Notes: generated by a model not told the origin, from the letters alone. Shown: positions 44,868 through 54,548, numbered from the stretch's first letter. The stretch: 64,000 bases of DNA from SIG603 sp964370635 (GCA_964370635.1 CAYJJU010000010.1:32378-96377); one strand, 5' to 3'. Numbers and translations: made by a program.

Positions 44868-45674
44868 ATGGAAGAAATAAATTTAAAAAAAGCGCAAGAA
44901 ATTCAACTTGATATTTTAAAATATGTGCATAAATTTTGCAAGGAAAATAAGCTTAGATATTTTTTATGTTACGGCACACTTATTGGCGCCGCACGACATA
45001 AGGGCTTTATTCCTTGGGATGACGACATAGACATTCAAATGCCAAGGGAGGACTATGAAAAGCTGATATCTTTATTTAATAAAAAAAGAGAAAATGAAAA
45101 TTACGTTTTAATGTCGCCCTATGATGAAAATCCAAAGTACACATTTACAAAGATTTGTGATATTAGGACTGCTAAAATTGAAGAAGGAATGCGCTATGAA
45201 AACGAGGATTATTTTGGCGTTGATATAGACGTTTTTCCCATAGACGGACAGGCCGACACTAAAGAGGGGTTTGACAAAGAGTTTAAAAAGAAAAGATTTT
45301 GGTATTTGGTTTTTAACAGTAAGGTCAGCACTTCGATAGGCACTGGGCTAAAGCCTATGATAATAAATTTTTGTGCAAAGTTTTATTCAAAGAAAAAGAT
45401 AGTTGAAAAAACCGAGAAACTTAACAAGCGCAATGACTATAAGACTTCAAAAAAAGTAGGGGTAACAGCCTGTTTATTTACATATAAAGAAGATTATTTT
45501 GATAAAGAAGTGTATTCAGATGTAGTAAAACTTCAGTTTGAAGACGCAGAGTTTGATGCTCCGATAGGCTATGACACAGTTCTTAGGGGCATATATTCAG
45601 ACTATATGACGCCTCCACCCAAGGAAAAGCGAGTGACTCACCATAAAAACAAGATGTATTTTAAAAATTCATAA
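44868..45674 (+). CDS. LicD-family phosphotransferase
   Basis: A 268-residue protein. RYFLCYGTLIGAARHKGFIPWDDDIDIQMPREDYEKL is the LicD core, with the acidic metal-binding DDDID. Family members transfer phosphocholine or other phospho-substituents to cell-surface sugars, so it probably decorates the polymer made by this locus. GAGGGG precedes ATG. The choline supply genes licA-C are not in the window, so the substituent is open. Confidence 0.88.
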   Translation: MEEINLKKAQEIQLDILKYVHKFCKENKLRYFLCYGTLIGAARHKGFIPWDDDIDIQMPREDYEKLISLFNKKRENENYVLMSPYDENPKYTFTKICDIRTAKIEEGMRYENEDYFGVDIDVFPIDGQADTKEGFDKEFKKKRFWYLVFNSKVSTSIGTGLKPMIINFCAKFYSKKKIVEKTEKLNKRNDYKTSKKVGVTACLFTYKEDYFDKEVYSDVVKLQFEDAEFDAPIGYDTVLRGIYSDYMTPPPKEKRVTHHKNKMYFKNS

Positions 45675-45697
45675 AGTAAAGGGATAGGTAATTTATT

Positions 45698-46729
45698 ATG
45701 TTTAAAAACAAAACTCTACTTATAACAGGCGGTACGGGCTCTTTTGGAAATGCTGTTTTAAACGGATTTTTAAAAACCGACATAGAAGAAATTCGAATTT
45801 TTTCAAGAGATGAGAAAAAACAAGACGACATGAGGCATGAATTTACACAGAAAATGCCAGAGTTTTCCGATAAAATTAAATTTTATATAGGCGATGTGAG
45901 AGATATAGATTCTGTAAATAATGCAATGTACGGCGTGGACTTTGTCTTTCATGCCGCCGCATTAAAGCAGGTGCCGTCTTGCGAGTTTTTCCCGATAGAG
46001 GCGGTCAAAACCAATGTTTTAGGCACGGAAAACGTCCTGAATTCTGCCATAAAAAATAAGGTGAAAACGGTAATTTGCCTGTCTACAGACAAGGCGGCAT
46101 ATCCTGTAAATGCCATGGGCACGTCAAAGGCAATGATGGAAAAAGTTGTCGTTGCAAAATCGAGAACTGTCTCCGAGGAAGGTACTAAGATTTGCTGTAC
46201 GAGATACGGAAACGTCTTGTGCTCACGTGGCTCTGTTGTGCCTTTATGGATAGAGCAGATTAAAGCGGGCAAGCCTATAACTATCACAGAGCCGTCAATG
46301 ACAAGGTTTGTAATGAGCCTTGAAGAGGCGGTAGACCTCGTGCTGTTTGCATTTAAAGAGGCGAGCACCGGCGACATCATGGTACAAAAAGCGCCTGCAT
46401 GCACGGTTGAAGTGCTTGCACAGGCGGTAAGCGAACTATTTAAAAGCAAAAATGAGATTAAAGTTATAGGAATAAGACATGGCGAAAAACTCTATGAAAC
46501 CTTGCTTACAAACGAGGAATGCGCAAATGCGGTAGACTTAGGAAACTTTTACCGAGTGCCTTGTGATAAACGTGATTTAAACTACGATAAATATTTCGAT
46601 AGCGGAAATATAGAAAGAAATATGTTGACCGAATTTAATTCAAATAACACTTCCCTCATGACGGTAGAAGAAGTGAAGGAAAAACTGCTGACACTTGAAT
46701 ATATTCAAAATGAGCTTAAAGGAGTCTAG
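45698..46729 (+). CDS. capE: UDP-GlcNAc 4,6-dehydratase/5-epimerase, CapE/WbjB-like
   Basis: A 343-residue extended SDR. LITGGTGSFGNAV is the cofactor loop and LSTDKAAYPVNAMGTSKAMMEK holds an M-x-x-x-K in place of the usual YxxxK, as in inverting dehydratases of the FlaA1/CapE group. It starts the UDP-L-FucNAc pathway by inverting C5 while oxidising C4. The next two genes are CapF and CapG-like in the same order as in Staphylococcus aureus capsule types 5 and 8. Confidence 0.9.
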   Translation: MFKNKTLLITGGTGSFGNAVLNGFLKTDIEEIRIFSRDEKKQDDMRHEFTQKMPEFSDKIKFYIGDVRDIDSVNNAMYGVDFVFHAAALKQVPSCEFFPIEAVKTNVLGTENVLNSAIKNKVKTVICLSTDKAAYPVNAMGTSKAMMEKVVVAKSRTVSEEGTKICCTRYGNVLCSRGSVVPLWIEQIKAGKPITITEPSMTRFVMSLEEAVDLVLFAFKEASTGDIMVQKAPACTVEVLAQAVSELFKSKNEIKVIGIRHGEKLYETLLTNEECANAVDLGNFYRVPCDKRDLNYDKYFDSGNIERNMLTEFNSNNTSLMTVEEVKEKLLTLEYIQNELKGV

Positions 46730-46732
46730 TTT

Positions 46733-47875
46733 ATGAAAATACTTATTACAGGCGCAAAAGGTTTTGTGGGGAAAAATCTTATAGCGCAGCTGCAGAATAT
46801 AAGGGATAAAAAGGCAGGCAATTATAAATTGTCTGAGGATATCGAGGTTTACCCATTTGATTTAGACTCAGACCCTGATTTGCTTGATAAATATACTAAA
46901 GACTGTGACTTTGTCTTTCATTTAGCAGGGGTCAACAGGCCTAAAAATGAAAGCGAGTTTATGGAGGGTAATTTCGGATTTTCCTCGACTCTTTTAACAA
47001 AACTTGAAGAAAATAATAACAAGGCGACAGTGCTTATAAGCTCGTCAATTCAGGCAGAGCTTGACAATGCCTATGGAAAGAGCAAAAAAGCGGGCGAGGA
47101 TTTGATGTTCTCCTACGCTAAAAAAAGCGGTGCGAAAGTGCTGGTATACAGGCTTCCGAATGTCTTTGGCAAATGGTGCAGACCAAATTACAATAGTGCG
47201 GTGGCAACATTTTGCAGTAATATTGCAAACGGGCAAGACATCACGGTAAACGACCCTAGCGTAAACATGCAGCTTGTCTATATCGACGATGTGGTAAACG
47301 AGTTTATAGCAGCACTTACAAATGATGAACATGTAGAGGGCGATTTTTGCTTTGTTCCAACAGTGCATAAAGTAAGACTTGGTGAAATTGTGGATTTAAT
47401 CTACTCTTTTAAAGAAAATCGCAAAAATTTGGGAGTTCCCAACCTTTCAAATGCCTTTGAAAAGGCGCTATATAGCACGTATTTAAGCTATCTGCCGACA
47501 GATGATTTTTCCTATCCATTAAAAATGAATGTGGACGACAGAGGCTCATTTACCGAGATTATAAGAACGGCAGAGCGTGGGCAGTTTTCTGTTAATATAT
47601 CAAAACCGCATATTACAAAGGGAAATCATTGGCATAATACAAAAAATGAAAAATTCCTCGTGGTTTCGGGAGAGGGATTAATCCAGTTTAGAAAAATAGG
47701 CAGTGATGAAGTGATAGACTATAATGTAAGCGGTGAAAAACTTGAGCTTGTGGATATACCGACGGGATATACCCACAATATTATAAACAAGGGCGACACG
47801 GATTTAATCACATTTATGTGGTGCAACGAGTGCTTCGACCCGAATAACCCCGATACATATTTTGAGGTGGTATAA
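46733..47875 (+). CDS. capF: CapF/WbjC-like epimerase-reductase with cupin domain
   Basis: A 380-residue bifunctional enzyme: an N-terminal SDR domain (ITGAKGFVGKNLIAQL, then AYGKSKKAGEDL with YxxxK) and a C-terminal cupin (about 260-380, KPHITKGNHWHNTKNEKFLVVSGEG), which in CapF performs C3 epimerisation before reduction at C4. AAAGGAG precedes ATG, 3 bases after CapE. It ends directly against the next gene. Confidence 0.92.
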   Translation: MKILITGAKGFVGKNLIAQLQNIRDKKAGNYKLSEDIEVYPFDLDSDPDLLDKYTKDCDFVFHLAGVNRPKNESEFMEGNFGFSSTLLTKLEENNNKATVLISSSIQAELDNAYGKSKKAGEDLMFSYAKKSGAKVLVYRLPNVFGKWCRPNYNSAVATFCSNIANGQDITVNDPSVNMQLVYIDDVVNEFIAALTNDEHVEGDFCFVPTVHKVRLGEIVDLIYSFKENRKNLGVPNLSNAFEKALYSTYLSYLPTDDFSYPLKMNVDDRGSFTEIIRTAERGQFSVNISKPHITKGNHWHNTKNEKFLVVSGEGLIQFRKIGSDEVIDYNVSGEKLELVDIPTGYTHNIINKGDTDLITFMWCNECFDPNNPDTYFEVV

Positions 47876-49015
47876 ATGGCAAAATTAAAATTAATGACAA
47901 TAATAGGCACAAGGCCTGAGATAATAAGGCTGTCCGAAACGATAAAAAAATGCGACACGTATTTTGAGCAAATTTTGGTGCATACGGGCCAAAACTATGA
48001 TTACGAGTTAAATCAAGTGTTTTTTGACGACCTAGGTCTTCGTGAGCCCGACTTTTTTCTAAATGCGGTCGGCGCAGATTTAGGCGAAACTATAGGAAAC
48101 ATTATTGCAAAATCCTACAAGCTTCTTGCAGAACAAAAACCAGATGCCCTGCTAATTTTGGGGGACACAAATTCTTGTCTTAGTGCGATTTCAGCAAAAA
48201 GACTGCATATACCTATCTTCCATATGGAAGCCGGAAACAGGTGCTTTGATGAATGCCTGCCGGAGGAAACAAATAGGCGAATAGTCGACCATATTGCCGA
48301 TGTAAATCTTTGCTATTCTGAACATGCAAGAAGATATTTAAACTATGAGGGCACGGCGAAAGAGCGCACATATGTGACGGGCTCGCCCATGGCAGAGGTG
48401 CTTCAAAGCAATTTGGATAGCATTAAAAATTCAGATGTGCTAAAAAAATTAAATCTTGAAAAAGGTAAATATATTTTGCTGTCTGCCCATAGAGAGGAAA
48501 ATATTGACACAGAAGAAAATTTCTTTAGCCTTATGACAGCGGTTAATGCTATGGCAGAAAAATACGACATGCCTATTTTATATTCATGTCATCCAAGAAG
48601 CGCAAATTATATAGAAAAACGTGGCTTTAAATTTGACAAAAGGGTCATACAAAATAAACCCTTGGGTTTTCATGATTATAATAATTTGCAAATGAATGCC
48701 TATGCCGTGGTGTCTGACAGCGGTACGTTGCCCGAGGAGAGCAGTTTCTTCTTATCGGTAGGAAATCCTTTTCCTGCGGTGTGCATAAGAACATCGACAG
48801 AGCGCCCTGAAGCGCTTGATAAAGGCAATTTCATCTTAGCCGGAATTACGACAGAGCAAGTTTTAAGCGCTTTAGACACGGCGGTTGAGATGAATAATAA
48901 CAAAGATTACGGCATTCCTGTGCCAAATTACACAGACGAAAATGTTTCAACAAAGGTAGTAAAGCTAATACAAAGTTATACAGGAATTGTCGATAAAATG
49001 GTGTGGAGAAAATAG
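47876..49015 (+). CDS. capG: UDP-N-acetylglucosamine 2-epimerase-like CapG/WbjD
   Basis: A 379-residue non-hydrolysing 2-epimerase. IGTRPEIIRLSETIKKC and HTGQNYDYELNQVFFDDL open the fold; MEAGNRCFDECLPEETNRRIVDHIAD and SDSGTLPEESSFF are the catalytic and substrate loops. In the CapE-CapF-CapG pathway it makes UDP-N-acetyl-L-fucosamine by C2 epimerisation. It begins one base after the CapF stop codon. Confidence 0.92.
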   Translation: MAKLKLMTIIGTRPEIIRLSETIKKCDTYFEQILVHTGQNYDYELNQVFFDDLGLREPDFFLNAVGADLGETIGNIIAKSYKLLAEQKPDALLILGDTNSCLSAISAKRLHIPIFHMEAGNRCFDECLPEETNRRIVDHIADVNLCYSEHARRYLNYEGTAKERTYVTGSPMAEVLQSNLDSIKNSDVLKKLNLEKGKYILLSAHREENIDTEENFFSLMTAVNAMAEKYDMPILYSCHPRSANYIEKRGFKFDKRVIQNKPLGFHDYNNLQMNAYAVVSDSGTLPEESSFFLSVGNPFPAVCIRTSTERPEALDKGNFILAGITTEQVLSALDTAVEMNNNKDYGIPVPNYTDENVSTKVVKLIQSYTGIVDKMVWRK

Positions 49016-49018
49016 TAT

Positions 49019-49615
49019 ATGTATAAAAATTTCTTTAAAAGATTAATAGATTTATTTTTGTCCGGTATTGCCATAATTATTTTGGGCATACCCATGTTAA
49101 TAGTTGCGCTTGTCATTAAAATTGACTCAAAAGGGCCTGTGCTATTTAAGCAAAAAAGGGTAGGAAAAAATAAAAAAACATTTACCATACTAAAATTTCG
49201 CTCAATGTCCATAGAAGCGCCAAAAGACCTTCCAACGCATATGCTAGGCGAGGGCAAATCTTATATCACAAAGGTTGGCGCGTTTATAAGGAAGACTTCT
49301 CTTGACGAACTTCCTCAGCTTTTCAATATTTTTGTTTCTCAAATGAGTATAATAGGGCCAAGGCCGGCACTTTGGAATCAGGAAGACCTAATTTTAGAGC
49401 GTGACAAATATAGGGCAAACGATTTAAAACCCGGACTTACCGGCTGGGCGCAAATCAACGGGCGAGACGAACTGCCTATTGAAGTTAAGGCAAAACTTGA
49501 CGGAGAATATGTGGAAAAACTAAGTTTTGCTTTCGACTGTAAATGCTTTTTTGGAACAATAAAAAGTGTGCTTAAAAGCGACGGAGTGAAAGAGGGCGGC
49601 ACGGGGGATAAGTAG
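49019..49615 (+). CDS. Initiating phosphoglycosyl transferase (PglC/WbaP catalytic domain type)
   Basis: A 198-residue monotopic phosphoglycosyl transferase. A re-entrant membrane helix (about 8-32) is followed by KQKRVGKNKKTFTILKFRSM, TSLDELPQLFNIF and IGPRPA, the family motifs. It has no extra N-terminal helices, so it is the short form. It would load the first sugar phosphate on undecaprenyl phosphate. It is the last gene before the terminator at 49645. Confidence 0.92.
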   Translation: MYKNFFKRLIDLFLSGIAIIILGIPMLIVALVIKIDSKGPVLFKQKRVGKNKKTFTILKFRSMSIEAPKDLPTHMLGEGKSYITKVGAFIRKTSLDELPQLFNIFVSQMSIIGPRPALWNQEDLILERDKYRANDLKPGLTGWAQINGRDELPIEVKAKLDGEYVEKLSFAFDCKCFFGTIKSVLKSDGVKEGGTGDK

Positions 49616-49644
49616 CAGACGGAAAATTATGAGAATTATTATTA

Positions 49645-49670
49645 AAGAGGGCTAAGGCTCTCTTTTTTTT
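49645..49670 (+). terminator. Terminator of the polysaccharide operon
   Basis: AAGAGGGC pairs with GCTCTCTT (one G-T pair, 4-base loop) and runs into eight T. It closes the operon that starts at 32883. Confidence 0.85.
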
Positions 49671-49742
49671 GCATTTGAAAATTATGTAAAATTTCAACAA
49701 ATAATTTTATTTTGGTAAATACATATATATTTATATTCAGTA

Positions 49743-49770
49743 TTGAAAAAAATTAGTTATATGATATAAT
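49743..49770 (+). promoter_or_regulatory. Promoter of the lipoprotein genes
   Basis: TTGAAA, a 16-base spacer and TATAAT lie about 30 bases before the lipoprotein at 49801, whose ribosome binding site is AAAGGTGG. Confidence 0.6.
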
Positions 49771-49800
49771 TAATTTAACAAATCAAAAGGTGGAATTTAT

Positions 49801-50847
49801 ATGAAAAAAATAATAATTTTATTTATTGCAGTTACGTTAATACTTTCCGCCTGTGGGGAGAGTATTAATGGGGAGCAGAGCAATTTGAGCGCAGAGGTAA
49901 ATGTTTCGGACGATATAAACGAGGTAGTCAGAATTTTTGACAGCGGACTTGTTATAAATGCAAATGTTTACCCTAAAGACATAGACATTAGCAAAGCCCA
50001 TGTCTATAAAGGCGAGGTAAAACGATTGGACTTTGACTTGTTTTATGAAAATTTATTACAAAATAAAACTGTGTTAGAGGAAACGGAGCAGGAGTCGGCA
50101 GAGTCTTTTTTTGGAGATTTATATAAATTTATAAGGTATGACGACACGGCTTTTTTTAGCTTTATGGAGCACTCGGCAAACTACACAGCTTTAGCTACTC
50201 TCGATTTACATTCAGGCATAGAAAAATTAAATTTACCAATTGGAAATGAGCGATTTAATTATATAGGTAAAGATTTAAGCTTTAAAACTGTGGAAGACGC
50301 AAACATGCAGGCAAGGGAAATATTTGAAAGGCTAGGCGTGGAAATACTTGATGTCTATGACTGCTACAGCTTAAATAAAAACGAAATTCCCATTGTAAGC
50401 GAGGACGGATATATCTTAGAGTATTATGTGGGGAAAGACGGAATACCTGTGACAAAAAACCTTTACGGCTCATACGCAAACGGAATATTAACAGTACCGT
50501 CTAATGTGACGGCTCAGTATACTAAAGACGGTTTAATGGGAGTAAGCGTAAGTAATGTATATATTTTTTCAGATAAATTAGAAGATGAAAGCGCAATACC
50601 CCTTGAGGAAGCTATCGAAAAATTGGAGCAAAAGTACAGCAATATAATTTTAGAAGAGGAGCAAACAGTCACAAGGATAGACTTTTCATACTACCCTGTC
50701 TTTACAGAAGAATTTAATGTATACGAAATGACACCTGCGTGGAGTTTTTATATAGAAGCGCCTACAGAATATGAATATCCAGAGCAGAAATTAGTGCTAA
50801 TAAATGCAGTAGACGGCAGTGAAATATTTGCAGAGTTAGGCGGGTGA
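49801..50847 (+). CDS. Lipoprotein, paralogue A
   Basis: A 348-residue secreted lipoprotein with signal peptide 1-17 and lipobox LSAC, lipidated at C18 (followed by GESING). Two internal halves each contain LDHY/LDF-type segments, and the C-terminus has EMTPAWSFYIE and VLINAVDGSEI, reminiscent of PepSY/YycH-like folds. No function was recognised. It is a tandem relative of the gene at 51020; the first 60 or so bases are almost identical. Confidence 0.78.
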   Translation: MKKIIILFIAVTLILSACGESINGEQSNLSAEVNVSDDINEVVRIFDSGLVINANVYPKDIDISKAHVYKGEVKRLDFDLFYENLLQNKTVLEETEQESAESFFGDLYKFIRYDDTAFFSFMEHSANYTALATLDLHSGIEKLNLPIGNERFNYIGKDLSFKTVEDANMQAREIFERLGVEILDVYDCYSLNKNEIPIVSEDGYILEYYVGKDGIPVTKNLYGSYANGILTVPSNVTAQYTKDGLMGVSVSNVYIFSDKLEDESAIPLEEAIEKLEQKYSNIILEEEQTVTRIDFSYYPVFTEEFNVYEMTPAWSFYIEAPTEYEYPEQKLVLINAVDGSEIFAELGG

Positions 50848-51019
50848 AATATTGTGATTTTTTGCTACGCAAATCTTATAGTTTAGAGTAAAGTTGTGAT
50901 TGTGCATATACATTTAATATTTATGGAAAATATCTATTATCGAGTAAGTTTAATCAAGACAAACTCTACATGTTACAAGTAGGTTAATTTAATATTAAGT
51001 AGATTAAGGTGGGATTTAT

Positions 51020-52150
51020 ATGAAAAAAATAGCGATTTTATTTATTGTAGTGGCATTAATACTTTCCGCCTGTGGGGAGAGCATTAATGGGGAGCAGAGG
51101 AAAAGTCTTAGTGCAACGGATATAGAGCTTACAGGTGACGGGGTGCGAGATATAGCGGTAAAACTTAGTGATGATTTGCAAATTTACTCAGATATATTCC
51201 CTAATAAAGATATTGATACTTCAAAATATGGACTTTATAAAGGCGAAATGAAAGATTTATCGGTGCACTATGATGATTTTTATAATGAGTTTATAGAGGG
51301 CAAAGAAATAACCGAAGAGATAGTCAGAGATGATATAATTGATCAATATTTTGAAGATGTGGAATATAGACTTACAGAAACAGCCGATGGGGGGTACATA
51401 ACAACTTACGGATCATATATAGGATACAGTTTCAAGCCTGAAGAAAGTGACATAGCATCACCCGGACAGTTCTTGATACAACCTGAGGGTGAGGAGCGCT
51501 TTTATCACAAGGGCGAAGATTTACCGGAGATGGATAGCGTTGAAGAAGTTGCAACACTAGTAAAAAGTTTACTCTCAAAATTGGGAATAGAAGTGCTTGA
51601 TAATTATACTTCATTTACAATTAGTTATGATTTGTTGATGAAAAAAGAGGAATACAAAGGTTTAGTTGAAGAGTTTGACTATAAAGGATATTGGATGGAG
51701 TTCTATTGGGGAATAGATAATGTGGCAATCACTTCTGCATCGCTTGGAAGCTTTGATAATGGAGTTTACCAGTTACCTATGCAGATAAGTACTGAGTATA
51801 TAGATGGGAAATTACAAAGCTTAGATGTAAATAATTATTATGACTTTGAAGAAGAAATTCCAAGTGAAAACGCATTACCGCTAGAGTACTTTATACCTAA
51901 ACTTGCAGAGTATTATGAGGGAAGAATTTTAGAAGACACAAAAACAGTATATGGCATAGAATTTGCCTATGCACCCGTTGCAACAGATACTTTTAATGAA
52001 TTTGTAATGACGCCTGTATGGAGTTTTTATGTAAAAAATGACAATGAAGTGGAACGATTTGAAGTGACATCGGAGGTGCTAATGTTTAATGCTATAGATG
52101 GAACGCTTATAAACACTACGTTCGAGGGCGGTCTTACTTGGCATTATTAA
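51020..52150 (+). CDS. Lipoprotein, paralogue B
   Basis: A 376-residue lipoprotein with the same signal peptide and lipobox (LSAC, C18, then GESINGEQ) as the preceding gene. The rest is more divergent, but YVK/IWSFY-type (VMTPVWSFYVK) and LMFNAIDGTLI match the paralogue's C-terminus. AAGGTGGG precedes ATG. It is followed closely by the ABC-2-type membrane subunits and may work with them as an outer sensor or substrate-binding part. The 172 bases between the two lipoprotein genes show no other feature. Confidence 0.75.
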   Translation: MKKIAILFIVVALILSACGESINGEQRKSLSATDIELTGDGVRDIAVKLSDDLQIYSDIFPNKDIDTSKYGLYKGEMKDLSVHYDDFYNEFIEGKEITEEIVRDDIIDQYFEDVEYRLTETADGGYITTYGSYIGYSFKPEESDIASPGQFLIQPEGEERFYHKGEDLPEMDSVEEVATLVKSLLSKLGIEVLDNYTSFTISYDLLMKKEEYKGLVEEFDYKGYWMEFYWGIDNVAITSASLGSFDNGVYQLPMQISTEYIDGKLQSLDVNNYYDFEEEIPSENALPLEYFIPKLAEYYEGRILEDTKTVYGIEFAYAPVATDTFNEFVMTPVWSFYVKNDNEVERFEVTSEVLMFNAIDGTLINTTFEGGLTWHY

Positions 52151-52177
52151 TTCTAGCTTTTGGAAAGGGGGGTGAGT

Positions 52178-52957
52178 ATGATTTTTTTAAGAACTATTTT
52201 ACTCGATATAAAAAGATGTGTTTTTTCAGTGAGGTTTATAATTGCATTCTTTTGCTATGGCATAGTAATTTATTTATCAATGCTACCTGATATTAGACAT
52301 GGCATAATAGATGTAATACTTTTTGACACAGTGCGACAAGGTTCAGTTTTTTCAATTTTATACTTATTGTGTGCCGCCATACCCTGTACGACTATGTTTT
52401 GTGAAGATTGGGAAAATAAATATTTGCGATATAATATTTTGCGCTCGGGTAAAAGTGTATATGCTGTAGCGAAATCAGTTTCTTGTTCTTGTGTAGCTTT
52501 TATAATTATTGCTGGAGCTGAAACAATATTTTATATAGTAATGAGCTTAAATATGCCGTTTTATGATGAATCTTTTGGTATGATTGGCTCATACTCTATG
52601 TACTACATACCTTTCCAAAATGGTAATTATATAAATTATGTTTTAAATATGATTATAATAAAAGCCTTAAGTGCAGGATTTTTTTGCTCTTTGGCGCTTA
52701 TAATATCGGTGAAAATTCCGAATATATTCGTCGCACTTTCTGCACCGCTACTTAGTTTTTATTTTTTAAGGAGCTTGTTTGATATACTTAGAGTTCCATA
52801 TAGCTTCAATCCAAGTTATATGGGTGTAGGTAGATTAGAAATTGCGGGTAATCAAGTACTAACCCTTGTCTACGGTGCTTCTTATTATCTTTTTCTTATT
52901 GCAGTGCTTTGCCTTATTTTCCTCTTTTTCATAGATAGGAGGGTTGAAAGTGACTAA
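52178..52957 (+). CDS. ABC-2-type transporter membrane subunit A
   Basis: A 259-residue protein with six predicted helices (about 17-37, 52-75, 100-125, 160-182, 190-210 and 232-255), fitting the ABC-2 permease pattern. The start at 52178 is 7 bases after AAGGGGGGTGA; the TTG at 52160 is upstream of that site. It overlaps the next gene by 8 bases, and an ATPase follows. The substrate is unknown. Confidence 0.72.
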   Translation: MIFLRTILLDIKRCVFSVRFIIAFFCYGIVIYLSMLPDIRHGIIDVILFDTVRQGSVFSILYLLCAAIPCTTMFCEDWENKYLRYNILRSGKSVYAVAKSVSCSCVAFIIIAGAETIFYIVMSLNMPFYDESFGMIGSYSMYYIPFQNGNYINYVLNMIIIKALSAGFFCSLALIISVKIPNIFVALSAPLLSFYFLRSLFDILRVPYSFNPSYMGVGRLEIAGNQVLTLVYGASYYLFLIAVLCLIFLFFIDRRVESD

Positions 52958-53798
52958 ATTAAAAATTATTTTTTCTATTGCCCTATCAAATATTGGCAAA
53001 TGGAAAACAAACCCTAGAATTTATGTGCTGTTACTTTCTATATTAGCGTATTGTAGTTCTGTTATTTTTCCTATAAACCAGTACTGCGCCACAGTGGGGT
53101 TTAGGATAAGTCCGTGGATATTTCCGTTTTTAATGGCAGACGGCATGGCGATATTTGTAATAATGCTAGGTCTTATTTTGCTGTTTTGCGATGCACCGTT
53201 TATCGACAGAAATCAGCCCTACATAATGCTTAGAAGTGGTAGAAACACATGGGTTATTGCACAAATTTTATATATAATTTTGGCATCAATAATCTACTTT
53301 TTAAGCCTTGCGATAATTTGCGTGCTTATGGTACTGCCAAATGTCAGCTTTATGGGGGAGTGGGGCAAGGTTATAAACACTTTGTCGGCAAGCTCAAAGG
53401 AAACTCCTGTATTAAACCTTATTTTTGACCCGTATATAGTGGTAAATTATTCACCGATAGAAGCGTTTTTAACCTCATTTATACTTTGTGTAATGGTGGG
53501 TGCTATGATAGGTTTACTTGTATTTGTCATTAACATGAAAGTGTCACGCTTTTTAGGTTCGATTTCTGTAGCGTTTTTGGTGGTTTTGCAGGTGTATATG
53601 AGAAGCACCACGTTTTCATTAACGTATTTTTCGCCAATATCATGGGTGTCGCTTACCGTGCTTTCAAAAAATCAGGCGACGCAGTATCCACCGCTGGAAT
53701 TTGCTTTTTTAGTGCTTTCGGTTATACTTGTAATTTTAATACTACTCTCGGTACTGGCATTTAGAAAACGTGACATTGATGTCATGAAAACAATATGA
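52950..53798 (+). CDS. ABC-2-type transporter membrane subunit B
   Basis: A 282-residue protein with about six helices and a charged C-terminus (RKRDIDVM). The start is GTG 52950, 6 bases after AGGAGGG; a TTG at 52944 is too close to that site. It resembles the preceding subunit in layout (LLFCDAPFIDRNQPYIMLRSGR versus MFCEDWENKYLRYNILRSGK around the second helix), so the two probably form a heterodimer. Confidence 0.72.
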   Translation: MTKLKIIFSIALSNIGKWKTNPRIYVLLLSILAYCSSVIFPINQYCATVGFRISPWIFPFLMADGMAIFVIMLGLILLFCDAPFIDRNQPYIMLRSGRNTWVIAQILYIILASIIYFLSLAIICVLMVLPNVSFMGEWGKVINTLSASSKETPVLNLIFDPYIVVNYSPIEAFLTSFILCVMVGAMIGLLVFVINMKVSRFLGSISVAFLVVLQVYMRSTTFSLTYFSPISWVSLTVLSKNQATQYPPLEFAFLVLSVILVILILLSVLAFRKRDIDVMKTI

Positions 53799-53812
53799 GG
53801 GAGGGAAAAGTT

Positions 53813-54466
53813 TTGGATATTATAGAAATTAGGTCGGCGACAAAATTATTTAAAGAAGTAAAGGCGCTTGACAATGTAAGTGTAAGTTTTGAAAAAGGTA
53901 AAATTCATGGAATAGTAGGGCGAAACGGTTCGGGTAAAACGGTTTTAATGAAATGTATTTGCGGACTGATGTATTTAAACTCTGGCGAAATTTTGGTAAA
54001 TTCTATAAGAGTTGGAAAGGACAAAGATATTCCCGATAATATAGGTGCAATTATAGAGGCACCTGGTTTTCTGCCAAATTTTTCAGGCTATAAAAATCTA
54101 AAGTTTTTGGCGGATATAAAAAAGAAGGCCGACAAAGAAAAAATAATTAAAACCCTTGAGTTTGTAGGCCTTGACCCACAAAGCAAAAAACATGTGGGTA
54201 AATATTCTTTAGGCATGAGGCAAAGGCTTGGGATAGCACAGGCGATAATGGAAGAGCCGGAAATACTGATTTTAGACGAGCCAATGAACGGACTTGACAA
54301 CGACGGAGTAGCCCAAATAAGACAGCTCATATTAAGCTTAAAAGAAGAGGGCAAAACCATAATTTTAGCAAGCCACAACAGGGAAGACATAAACATACTA
54401 TGCGACACGGTGTTTGAAATGGACGCAGGACAAATTTTAGTTGAGGGTTGTGGTGAAAAATCATAA
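53813..54466 (+). CDS. ABC transporter ATP-binding protein (ABC-2/BcrA-like)
   Basis: A 217-residue ATPase. Walker A GRNGSGKT is at 36-43, the signature is YSLGMRQRLGIA and Walker B is ILILDEPMNGLD with the catalytic glutamate. The start is TTG 53813, 8 bases after GGGAGG; the ATG at 53795 lies before that site. It energises the two preceding membrane subunits. BcrA-type systems export peptides or give antibiotic immunity, but no substrate is indicated. Confidence 0.88.
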   Translation: MDIIEIRSATKLFKEVKALDNVSVSFEKGKIHGIVGRNGSGKTVLMKCICGLMYLNSGEILVNSIRVGKDKDIPDNIGAIIEAPGFLPNFSGYKNLKFLADIKKKADKEKIIKTLEFVGLDPQSKKHVGKYSLGMRQRLGIAQAIMEEPEILILDEPMNGLDNDGVAQIRQLILSLKEEGKTIILASHNREDINILCDTVFEMDAGQILVEGCGEKS

Positions 54467-54487
54467 AATCACTTGACATTTGTCTTT

Positions 54488-54516
54488 AAAAGTTATAGGA
54501 TATTCCTATAACTTTT
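54488..54516 (+). terminator. Rho-independent terminator of the ABC-2 operon
   Basis: AAAAGTTATAGGA and its exact complement (13-base arms, 3-base loop) end in TTTTTT. A TTGACA (54475-54480 region) with TAGGAT 17 bases later overlaps the stem and might serve as a promoter for the sulfatase genes; that is uncertain. Confidence 0.85.
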
Positions 54517-54548
54517 TTCGTTTTTAAAAAATATTAAGGAGTATTATT

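Noticed and set aside
45949..46449. 166-codon frame on the minus strand inside capE
   Set aside because: It lies wholly inside a well-supported enzyme gene and has no family features.
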